8,160 nucleotides of DNA from Pseudomonadota bacterium (lineage in GTDB: Bacteria > Pseudomonadota > Alphaproteobacteria > Micropepsales > Micropepsaceae). Under the pieces are notes generated by a model, which saw nothing but the letters and a program-made list of their open reading frames with translations, did no database searches and was not told the origin of the DNA. A program made the position numbers and the translations under genes. The stretch is taken from positions 7,342 through 15,501 of the forward strand of contig JAKAVI010000139.1 in the NCBI GenBank assembly GCA_021817355.1, read 5' to 3'. Shown piece after piece: positions 1 to 6,457 of the stretch. The stretch's first letter is position 1. Each line of letters begins with the position of its first letter.

Positions 1-1
1 C

Positions 2-1087
2 ACGCGCGAACCCACCATCGAGCAGCAGGACACCCAGCGCATCCTCGTGCAGGTTCCTGGTCTGCAGGATCCCAGCCGCATGAAGACCATTCTTGGCAAG
101 ACCGCCAAGATGACCTTCCAGCTCGTTGATGAGACCGCCTCCATTCCCGAAGCGGTCAAAGGCATCGTGCCGATCGGCGATGAGCTGCTTTACATGAAGA
201 ATCCCGTCAAGGGCGGGCAGCCCATTCCGGTCGTGGTACAGCGCCGTATCATGGTATCGGGCGAGCGGCTCACTGACGCCTCCGCCGGCATTGACCAGCA
301 GACCGGACAGCCTGAGGTCGATTTCCGCTTCGATACTGTAGGCGCGAGCCAGTTTGCGAAAGTCACGAAGGACAATGTCGGTCGCCAATTTGCGATTGTC
401 CTTGACCACAAAGTAATCAGTTACCCGGTGATCCAGGAGCCGATTTTGGGCGGCTCTGGTCGCATCGACGGCAATTTCACGGTGCAGCAGGCCAATGATC
501 TGGCCCTGCTCTTGCGCGCCGGTGCTCTTCCCGCACCGCTCAAGATCCTCGAAGAACGCACGGTGGGGGCCGAACTTGGCGCCGATTCGGTACGGGCTGG
601 AAAATATTCGGCGATCGCCGGCCTCATCCTTGTCGTCATCTTCATGGTCCTGCGCTACGGCCTCTTTGGCGTCTTTGCCGATGTGGCGCTGACGATGAAC
701 GTCGTTCTGCTTCTGGCCACGATGACGCTGATCGGCGCCACCCTGACCTTGCCCGGCATTGCTGGTATCGTGCTCACCATGGGTATGGCGGTCGATGCCA
801 ACGTGCTGATCTATGAGCGTATCCGAGAAGAGATCCGCAATGGCCGGACCATCATCGCATCGATCGATACCGGATTCAGGCGGGCCATGGCGACTATCAT
901 TGATGCGAACATGACCCATGTCATCGCCTCGGCCATCCTCTTCCAGCTTGGTTCAGGACCGATCCGCGGCTTTGCGGTCACCTTGCTCATCGGCATCATC
1001 ACGTCCTTCTTCACGGCGGTGATGGTCACCCGGATCATCGTGGTGAGCTGGTTCCAGATGGTGCGGCCCAAGCGGCTTGCTTTCTAG
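2..1087 (+). CDS. secD: Protein translocase subunit SecD (5'-truncated by window edge)
   Basis: SecD is the inner-membrane partner of SecYEG. With SecF it uses the proton gradient to pull secreted proteins out on the periplasmic side. The frame is open from base 2, giving 361 residues of a protein usually 500-600 long, so the true start lies outside the window. Visible in order are a periplasmic P1 segment (VQVPGLQDPSRMK near residues 16-28, then LGKTAKMTFQL), the conserved LLRAGALPAPL before the second membrane helix (about residues 170-180), and the hallmark GMAVDANVLIYERIREE (about 261-277). About five hydrophobic helices follow from residue 203 to the basic tail RPKRLAF, matching TM2-TM6 of SecD. 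SecD identity is very secure. What is odd is the downstream context: secF, normally the next gene or fused to secD, is absent. Confidence 0.96.
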   Translation, partial: TREPTIEQQDTQRILVQVPGLQDPSRMKTILGKTAKMTFQLVDETASIPEAVKGIVPIGDELLYMKNPVKGGQPIPVVVQRRIMVSGERLTDASAGIDQQTGQPEVDFRFDTVGASQFAKVTKDNVGRQFAIVLDHKVISYPVIQEPILGGSGRIDGNFTVQQANDLALLLRAGALPAPLKILEERTVGAELGADSVRAGKYSAIAGLILVVIFMVLRYGLFGVFADVALTMNVVLLLATMTLIGATLTLPGIAGIVLTMGMAVDANVLIYERIREEIRNGRTIIASIDTGFRRAMATIIDANMTHVIASAILFQLGSGPIRGFAVTLLIGIITSFFTAVMVTRIIVVSWFQMVRPKRLAF

Positions 1088-1214
1088 GGCAAGGCATTTC
1101 TTTGTCATGCGCAAGGCACGATCCGCGATGATCCTGCGTTTAGGGGTGAACGCGTTGGGCGCAAAAGTGCCCATGACGCGTCGGGCCGGTACCTGACTGG
1201 GCCTGGTGGAAGCG
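1088..1214. other. Spacer between secD and the synthase-fold gene; no secF
   Basis: This stretch holds no supported gene. A 29-codon ATG frame at 1107-1196 (+) has no recognisable content. SecF needs about 300 codons, and the small Mth938-domain gene often found between secF and the synthase-like gene about 120, so neither fits here. A TTGTCA at 1102-1107 followed by GATGAT at 1127-1132 faintly resembles a promoter, but the 19-base spacing is long. No stem with a T-run terminator was seen after secD, so the downstream gene may be reached by read-through. Confidence 0.6.
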
Positions 1215-2054
1215 ATGGCAGCCGAGTTGGCACACAGAGGATGTGAAGAGCTGGTACGCCGTCACGACGCGGACCGCTACCTCGCGGCGTTGTTCGCGCC
1301 TGGCCCGCTGCGTCCGCATCTTTACGCACTTTATGCCTTCAATTATGAGGTCGCGCGCATTGCCGAGAGCGTGAACGAGCCGATGATGGCCGAGATCCGG
1401 CGGCAGTGGTGGCGTGAGACGGTCACCGAAGCGGCCAACGGGCGGGCCCGACGTCATGATGTGGCCGAGGCGTTGTGCGACGTGTTTGTCCACACGGGGG
1501 CCGATCCGGCGCGCTTTATCGGACTGATCGATGCCCGCGCCAAGGACGACAGCAACGAAGAGTTTGCCAGTATGACCGAGCTTGAGGTCTATGCCGACGG
1601 CACTGCGGGCGAGGTGATGCGCATTGCCGCGCGCATTCTGGGCGCTGCTGACCGCTTTGATCCTTTGTCCCGCGCTGCCGGCATGGCCTACGGCCTGACC
1701 GGCCTTTTGCGCGCACTGCCCTATCGGGCCACCCGCGCCAAGCTCGACCTGCCGCTGGATTTGATGGCGCAGCTTGAGCTGTCACGCGAACGGCTGCTTA
1801 CCGGAGACGGCGGACAGGCGCTGGAAGGAGTGTTGCAGGTGGTGGGCGAGCGGGCGCTTCGCCACCTGGATGCCGCGCGCGCCTTTCAGATTGATCGCGA
1901 CGTGCTTGCTGCCTTTTTGCCTGCAACCTTGTGCGGCGCCTATCTGCGGACGATGCTGCGCCCGGGCTTTGATCCGTTCCGTCAGGGCAGCGAGATCGCG
2001 CAGTGGCGGCGTCAGCTCATTCTGCTGGCCCGCGCCTGGCGCACGCGCATCTAG
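1215..2054 (+). CDS. Squalene/phytoene synthase-fold protein, NDUFAF6-like, catalytic aspartates absent
   Basis: The protein has 279 residues and an all-alpha squalene/phytoene synthase fold. It is recognised from LYALYAFNYEVARIAE (about residues 37-51), IRRQWWRE (61-68), YADGTAGEVMRIAARILG (126-143), the GLTGLLRALPY block (160-170), and LDLPLDLM (177-184). True synthases bind diphosphate through two aspartate-rich motifs, after LYAF and after GxxxRD. Here these read ARIAESVNEP and RALPYRAT, so the metal-binding aspartates are missing. This is the pattern of the NDUFAF6-like branch, whose mitochondrial member helps assemble respiratory complex I, so a non-enzymatic or assembly role is more likely than terpenoid synthesis. 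ATG at 1215 is preferred because GTGGA lies four bases upstream. An in-frame GTG at 1206 would add three residues. The stop abuts the stop of convergent trmFO with no gap. I am sure of the fold and unsure of the function. Confidence 0.88.
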   Translation: MAAELAHRGCEELVRRHDADRYLAALFAPGPLRPHLYALYAFNYEVARIAESVNEPMMAEIRRQWWRETVTEAANGRARRHDVAEALCDVFVHTGADPARFIGLIDARAKDDSNEEFASMTELEVYADGTAGEVMRIAARILGAADRFDPLSRAAGMAYGLTGLLRALPYRATRAKLDLPLDLMAQLELSRERLLTGDGGQALEGVLQVVGERALRHLDAARAFQIDRDVLAAFLPATLCGAYLRTMLRPGFDPFRQGSEIAQWRRQLILLARAWRTRI

Positions 2055-3389
2055 TCAACACCGCGCGGGCTCCGCCGCGAGCCAGCGCTCGAGATCGGCC
2101 AGCGCCCGCGTGCTAAGTTCCGGCTTGCGGGTGCGAGCCTTGCCAGGGTCGCCTTCAAGCTCGGGGAAGAGGCCAAAATTGACATTCATCGGCTGAAAGC
2201 TGCGGGCATCGGCATTGGCTGTGATGTGGCGCAGGAGCGCGCCCAAGGCAGTGGTTGGCGGCGGGCTTAAGCTGGCGCGCCCCAGGCGCTCGGCAGCCGC
2301 AAAACGCCCTGCCAGAAGGCCGATGGCGGCACTTTCGACATAGCCTTCGACGCCGGTGATCTGGCCGGCAAAGCGCAGATCGGGGCGCTCCTTAAGACGC
2401 AGGCTTTCGTCGAGCAGCGCCGGAGAGTTGATGAAGGTGTTGCGGTGAAGCCCACCGAGCCTCGCAAAGCTCGCATTTTCGAGGCCCGGGATCATGCGGA
2501 AGATGCGGGTCTGTTCGCTGTGGCGCAGCTTGGTCTGAAAGCCGACCATGTTCCAGAGCGTTCCCAGGGCGTTGTCCTGGCGCAGCTGAACCACGGCAAA
2601 AGGCCGCCGTCCGCTGCGCGGGTCACTGAGACCGACCGGCTTCATCGGCCCGAAGCGCAATGTATCTGCGCCGCGCTGAGCCATGACTTCGATCGGCAGG
2701 CAGCCTTCAAAATAGGGAGTTGATGCTTCCCACGCCTTGAACTCGGTCTTCTCGCCGGCAAGCAGTGCGCCGAGAAAGCGCCTGTACTCGTCTTCGTTGA
2801 GCGGACAATTGATATAATCGGCGCCATCACCCTTGTCGTAGCGCGACTGCATCCAGGCGATCTCGAAATTGATGCTGTCGTGATAGACGATGGGAGCAAT
2901 GGCATCGAAAAACGACAGTGCGCTTTGGCCGGTCAGTTGGCTGATGGCAGCGGCCAAGGGTGCTGCGGTCAGAGGGCCGGTGGCAATGATGGTTGAACCC
3001 CAATCCTCAGGCGGCAGGTGCGTGATCTGTTCGCGACGGATTTCGACACGGGGGTGATCCGTCAGCGCCTCGGTCACAGCGCGCGCAAAGCCCTGTCGGT
3101 CGACAGCCAGAGCCCCGCCTGCGGGCAGGCGAACGGTGTCGGCTGTGCGCAGGATCAGTGAGCCCGCGCGACGCATCTCCTCGTGCAGGAGGCCGACGGC
3201 GTTGTTCATCGCATCATCGGAGCGCAGCGAGTTGGAACACACCAGTTCGGCAAGGTCATCGCCCTGATGGGCTGCGGTCGCAGTCTTGGGACGCATTTCG
3301 TGGAGAATGACCTGGCAGCCGGCCTCAGCGGCCTGGAAGGCAGCTTCCGATCCGGCCAGTCCACCACCGATGACATGGATGCTTCGCAC
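2055..3389 (-). CDS. trmFO: Methylenetetrahydrofolate--tRNA-(uracil-5-)-methyltransferase TrmFO
   Basis: TrmFO makes 5-methyluridine at position 54 in the T-loop of tRNAs. It takes the carbon from methylenetetrahydrofolate and reducing power from FAD, and it is cytosolic. The 444-residue product is of normal family length. It opens with the FAD-binding [12 protein letters not shown] (residues 6-17), has Cys51 in [12 protein letters not shown] and Cys230 in [13 protein letters not shown] (the two functional cysteines of the family), then [12 protein letters not shown] and [22 protein letters not shown] near the C-terminus, and finally [13 protein letters not shown] at 3389 is chosen because AAGGA sits nine bases upstream and the glycine-rich motif then falls at the usual place. 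A GTG at 3527 would add 46 unconserved residues. The gene lies 189 bases downstream of the amidase operon on the same strand, and its stop touches that of the synthase-fold gene. It may be read from its own promoter or by read-through. Confidence 0.97.
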   Translation of the reverse strand: MRSIHVIGGGLAGSEAAFQAAEAGCQVILHEMRPKTATAAHQGDDLAELVCSNSLRSDDAMNNAVGLLHEEMRRAGSLILRTADTVRLPAGGALAVDRQGFARAVTEALTDHPRVEIRREQITHLPPEDWGSTIIATGPLTAAPLAAAISQLTGQSALSFFDAIAPIVYHDSINFEIAWMQSRYDKGDGADYINCPLNEDEYRRFLGALLAGEKTEFKAWEASTPYFEGCLPIEVMAQRGADTLRFGPMKPVGLSDPRSGRRPFAVVQLRQDNALGTLWNMVGFQTKLRHSEQTRIFRMIPGLENASFARLGGLHRNTFINSPALLDESLRLKERPDLRFAGQITGVEGYVESAAIGLLAGRFAAAERLGRASLSPPPTTALGALLRHITANADARSFQPMNVNFGLFPELEGDPGKARTRKPELSTRALADLERWLAAEPARC

Positions 3390-3398
3390 GTTGAAGGT

Positions 3399-3403
3399 TC
3401 CTT
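3399..3403 (-). promoter_or_regulatory. Ribosome binding site deciding the GTG start of trmFO
   Basis: On the minus strand AAGGA lies nine bases before GTG at 3389-3387. It is the best Shine-Dalgarno match in the leader, and it supports the short start over the in-frame GTG at 3527. Confidence 0.7.
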
Positions 3404-3470
3404 GGCGGTCAGAACCAGAAGAAGAAGGGACGCAAGGCTTAAATAGATGCTGGAGCGGGCGCAAGGGTAT

Positions 3471-3489
3471 GACGGCTTCGGGAGCCGTC
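3471..3489. other. Perfect 7-bp inverted repeat (hairpin) upstream of trmFO
   Basis: The arms GACGGCT and AGCCGTC flank the five-base loop TCGGG on the plus strand. The stem is short and GC-rich. No T-run follows on either strand, so it is not a standard intrinsic terminator. It could stabilise an mRNA end, bind a protein, or be chance. Confidence 0.4.
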
Positions 3490-3578
3490 GCATCAGGCGC
3501 TGTTCTGTCATTTTGCCAAGCCGCCACACGCCCCTGCCGTGCAACACCAGACCGACAGGCTTTGGCGCTGTTCGCTCG

Positions 3579-5012
3579 CTAATCCCACAGTCCGGCGTGA
3601 CGGCCGTTCCACGGCGCGGCCTCTTCCAGCTGACGGCCCAGACGCAGGAGCGTCGCCTCATCGCCGAAGCGGGCGGTGAACATCATGCCGATGGGCAGGC
3701 CATCGCCCGACATTCCGAGGGGCAGCGACAAGGAAGGCTGGCCGGTCATGTTGGCGGGCGGGGTATAGCCGAAGACATAGCTTTGCCGGCGATGGAACTC
3801 ACGCGGGTCGATGCCGATGGGATCCAAGTGGCCGATTTTCGGTGGTGGCATCAGCGTGGTGGGCGACAGCAGGACATCAAAATCCCGCCATTGGCGCAAG
3901 AGTTCGCGCGTCATGCGCCGCAAGGTTTGAAAGCCCCAGCCGATCTGCTCGCTGGAGAGTTTCTGGCTGCTGTGCCAGGACGCCTGGGCCAGGGGCTCAA
4001 GGTCCTCATCGCGCGGTGGCCGCCCCAGAATTTGCGTCCACTGCGCGACAGAGGCTGCGAACATGGCCCCTGAGACGCAGGATTGGGCGCGGTAAAGCGT
4101 ACGCCAGTCAATGCCAAGGGTTGGACGCTCAATCATGGTGTGACCGAGGTCTCCGAGCAGCGTGACAGTCTGCGCGAAGACGCGCGCGACATCGGCATGG
4201 GGCTTGGTTTCGCGCGGGACCTCCATGGTAAAGGCAATACGCAGCCGCCCCACCCTAACCCCAAGTTCTTCGAGGAAGGGACGGGCTTTGTGCAGGGGCG
4301 CGTAAGGGGCGTCATCCTCGGGATCGGCAGTGGCGTCAAGCATGGCGGCGCTGTCGCGCAGGCTGCGTGTCAGGACATGGTCGACGATCAAGCCATGGGC
4401 GCGGCCGCCATCATCTGGTCCACCGGGATTGCGTCCTTGGGTCGGCTTCAGACCGACCAGACCGCACTGCGCTGCGGGAATACGAATGGAACCCAGTCCA
4501 TCGGAGCCGTGTGCCATCGGTACCATGGCGCTCGCCACCGCCGCCGCGGCGCCGCCTGATGAGCCTCCCGAGGAGTGATCAGGGTTCCAGGGATTGCGGC
4601 AGATGCCGAGGAAGCGTCCTTCCGTGGTGCCCGGGATTCCGAACTCGGGCGTGTTGGTTTTGCCCAGAAGGACCACGCCGCTGCGGCGATAGCGCAGCGT
4701 CAGTTCACAATCGCTGTCGCTGACATAGCCCTTGAGATAGGCCGAGCCGTTGCTCATCGGCCAATTGCGCACCGGCACATTGATGTCCTTGATCAGAAAG
4801 GGGACACCCTTGAAGGGGCCGTCGGGCAATGTGCCGCTGGCGGCGGCGCGGGCCTCGTCATAGGCCTTGTAGACGACGGCATTGAGTTTGGGGTTGTGCC
4901 GCTCGATGCGGCTGATGGCTTCTTCGACGAGTTCGCGCGGACTGACCTCACCCTTGCGCACGAGATGGGCAAGGCCGGTGGCGTCATAGCGGGCATACTC
5001 TGCAAAAGCCAT
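3579..5012 (-). CDS. Amidase-signature family hydrolase (amidase C, last of three)
   Basis: The 477-residue cytosolic enzyme belongs to the amidase signature family and cleaves a carboxamide bond through a Lys-cisSer-Ser triad. The visible triad is Lys75 (FLIKDIN), Ser151 in HSSGGSSGGAAAA, and nucleophile Ser175 in DGLGSIRIPA. The 24-residue spacing between the serines is typical. GLVGLKPTQGR follows, and the C-terminal NMTGQPSLSLPLGMSGDGLPIG closes the domain. Overall texture is nearest 6-aminohexanoate-cyclic-dimer hydrolase (NylA)-like enzymes. GatA is unlikely, because there is no gatB or gatC and the motif is IRIPA rather than IRQPA. ATG at 5012 has AAGGGA eight bases upstream and aligns with the starts of its two paralogues. 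It follows amidase B by 19 bases. The oxyanion loop has Leu173 where small residues are usual. It is the most diverged of the trio. The substrate is unknown. Confidence 0.93.
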   Translation of the reverse strand: MAFAEYARYDATGLAHLVRKGEVSPRELVEEAISRIERHNPKLNAVVYKAYDEARAAASGTLPDGPFKGVPFLIKDINVPVRNWPMSNGSAYLKGYVSDSDCELTLRYRRSGVVLLGKTNTPEFGIPGTTEGRFLGICRNPWNPDHSSGGSSGGAAAAVASAMVPMAHGSDGLGSIRIPAAQCGLVGLKPTQGRNPGGPDDGGRAHGLIVDHVLTRSLRDSAAMLDATADPEDDAPYAPLHKARPFLEELGVRVGRLRIAFTMEVPRETKPHADVARVFAQTVTLLGDLGHTMIERPTLGIDWRTLYRAQSCVSGAMFAASVAQWTQILGRPPRDEDLEPLAQASWHSSQKLSSEQIGWGFQTLRRMTRELLRQWRDFDVLLSPTTLMPPPKIGHLDPIGIDPREFHRRQSYVFGYTPPANMTGQPSLSLPLGMSGDGLPIGMMFTARFGDEATLLRLGRQLEEAAPWNGRHAGLWD

Positions 5013-5020
5013 GATCGGGA

Positions 5021-5026
5021 TCCCTT
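5021..5026 (-). promoter_or_regulatory. Ribosome binding site of amidase C
   Basis: AAGGGA on the minus strand ends eight bases before ATG 5012-5010, inside the 19-base gap after the amidase B stop. It fixes the start and shows that amidase C has its own ribosome loading site. Confidence 0.75.
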
Positions 5027-5031
5027 GTGAT

Positions 5032-6456
5032 TTAGATGGCAGGCCGCCGTGCAGACCAGGCCTCGGCCTCCTCAAGTTCGGCTGCAAACTGCAGCAGCAG
5101 CAGTTCGCAGCTATGGCGCGCCGCAAATTGCACACCGACGGGAAGTCCGTCTTTGGTCCAGTGCAGGGGCAGGGCGATGGCAGGCTGTCCGGTGCCGTTC
5201 ATCGCGGCGGTGAAAGGCGCGTAGTCGATGATGGGGGCAAAAGCTTTCTCAAGGTTCTGTTCATCAACATCGATAGTACCAAGTTCGATGGGCGGCGTCG
5301 AAAGCACCGGGCTCAGCCAAAGATCATAAGTCTCATGAAAGCGCGCGGCGACACGGGCATTCATGTAGAGACTCTGCTGGGCCCAGCTCTGTTCAACCGC
5401 GCTGATGCGAAGACCCTGCTCGTAGAGCGCGAAGGTCAGGCCCTCGAGGAGCTGTGTTGAGGGGGTTTGTCCGGTGGCCCGCGCCAGTCCCACGACACCA
5501 TAGGCTGTGCCTGCGGCCCAGAGGGTCATGAAGGCCTTGACCATGAGTTCATGATCAAAGCCGGGGGAGGCCTCCTCGACGGTGTGGCCGAGATCGGTAC
5601 AGAGCTTTGCTGCGGCACGAACTGCAGCTTCGACCTCCGCGTGCAGGGGTCTTCCATCAGGCAGGCGCAGCGCCATGCCGATGCGCAGGCGCCGGGCAGG
5701 CTCGCGCAGCGCCGCAAGATAGGATGTGGGTGCGGGCAGGGCAAAATAGGGATCGCCAAAATCGGGGACGGCAAAAAGATCAAGCAGGGCCGCGCTATCG
5801 CGGACTGATCGGCTCACCACGTGGTCGACCGAAAGTCCGAGCATGCGATCGGTGCCATCGGGGCCTTGCGCGACGCGTCCGCGACTGACCTTGAGGCCGA
5901 CAAGGCCATTGCATGACGCGGGAATGCGGATCGAGCCACCGCCGTCGGTGGCATGGGCAAAGGGAACGATGCCAGCGGCCACTGCGGCTGCCGATCCGCC
6001 TGAGGAGCCGCCGGTTGATCGGGCGAGGTTCCAGGGATTGCGGGCGGGGCCGTAGAGCTTGGATTCAGTGGTTGGCAGGATGCCGAACTCCGGCACATTG
6101 GTCTTGCCCAGAGGGACAATGCCCGCCCCACGCATGCGGGTGACCACGACCGAATCGTGATCGGCAGGACGGGCCGGGGTCATCGCCGAGCCAAGGCGCG
6201 TCGGCATGCCCAAGGCGCCTGCACTCATGTCCTTGAGCAAGGTGGGAACGCCATGAAACGGCGCCGACAGTGTCGTCGCCGCAGCCTGCCTGCGGGCAGC
6301 GTCGAAGTCGGCAAAGACGATGGCATTCAGTTTGGGATTGAGGGCCTCGGCGCGGGCGATGGCGCTCTCGACCACCTCAGCTGCGCTGATCTCTTTGCGG
6401 GCGATGAGCCTGGCCAGTGCGAGCCCATCGAGCGTGGGATATTCGGCAAACCCCAT
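5032..6456 (-). CDS. Amidase-signature family hydrolase (amidase B, middle of three)
   Basis: The 474-residue paralogue of its neighbours is a probable cytosolic amide hydrolase. The triad is Lys75 (TLLKDMS), Ser151 in [13 protein letters not shown], and nucleophile Ser175 in [11 protein letters not shown]. Other family blocks are [12 protein letters not shown] (about 114-125), [15 protein letters not shown] (129-143), [11 protein letters not shown], and [22 protein letters not shown] near the end. It pairs closely with amidase A, including [14 protein letters not shown] against KAFAPMIDYVPFTA. ATG at 6456 aligns with both paralogues and comes one base after the amidase A stop (TGA-T-ATG). 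No strong ribosome site precedes it, which suggests translational coupling. The upstream in-frame extension to 6654 is a shadow of amidase A coding sequence. Family is sure, NylA-like grouping is likely, and substrate is unknown. Confidence 0.94.
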   Translation of the reverse strand: MGFAEYPTLDGLALARLIARKEISAAEVVESAIARAEALNPKLNAIVFADFDAARRQAAATTLSAPFHGVPTLLKDMSAGALGMPTRLGSAMTPARPADHDSVVVTRMRGAGIVPLGKTNVPEFGILPTTESKLYGPARNPWNLARSTGGSSGGSAAAVAAGIVPFAHATDGGGSIRIPASCNGLVGLKVSRGRVAQGPDGTDRMLGLSVDHVVSRSVRDSAALLDLFAVPDFGDPYFALPAPTSYLAALREPARRLRIGMALRLPDGRPLHAEVEAAVRAAAKLCTDLGHTVEEASPGFDHELMVKAFMTLWAAGTAYGVVGLARATGQTPSTQLLEGLTFALYEQGLRISAVEQSWAQQSLYMNARVAARFHETYDLWLSPVLSTPPIELGTIDVDEQNLEKAFAPIIDYAPFTAAMNGTGQPAIALPLHWTKDGLPVGVQFAARHSCELLLLQFAAELEEAEAWSARRPAI

Positions 6457-6457
6457 A

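Larger units (their letters stand above)
3390..3578 (-). other. Gap between amidase C and trmFO
   Basis: This 189-base gap is the longest spacer inside the minus-strand cluster and so the likely place for an amidase terminator or a trmFO promoter. The trmFO frame stays open through much of it by chance, but the translation shows no conserved sequence. I see no convincing -35/-10 pair: TTGCGC and TATTTA occur around 3444-3462 but only 13 bases apart. A looser GCCAAAGCC/GGCTTGGC pairing near 3516-3566 is followed by AAAA rather than a T-run on the minus strand. Confidence 0.5.

Noticed and set aside
1102..1132. Possible promoter TTGTCA/GATGAT before the synthase-fold gene
   Set aside because: The 19-base spacing and the poor second box make it no better than chance.
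3390..3527. N-terminal extension of trmFO from GTG 3527
   Set aside because: The FAD motif belongs within the first dozen or so residues in this family, and AAGGA marks the GTG at 3389.
3447..4073. 208-codon plus-strand frame over the amidase C end and spacer
   Set aside because: It is antisense to a well-conserved amidase, carries no recognisable motif, and is typical of frames opened by GC-rich codon use.
5089..5105. Short CAG triplet repeat
   Set aside because: It is simply the leucine-rich LLLLQF codons of the amidase B C-terminus.
5013..5135. N-terminal extension of amidase C with four consecutive cysteines
   Set aside because: It is an out-of-frame reading of the amidase B end. A good ribosome site and the paralogue alignment fix the start at 5012.
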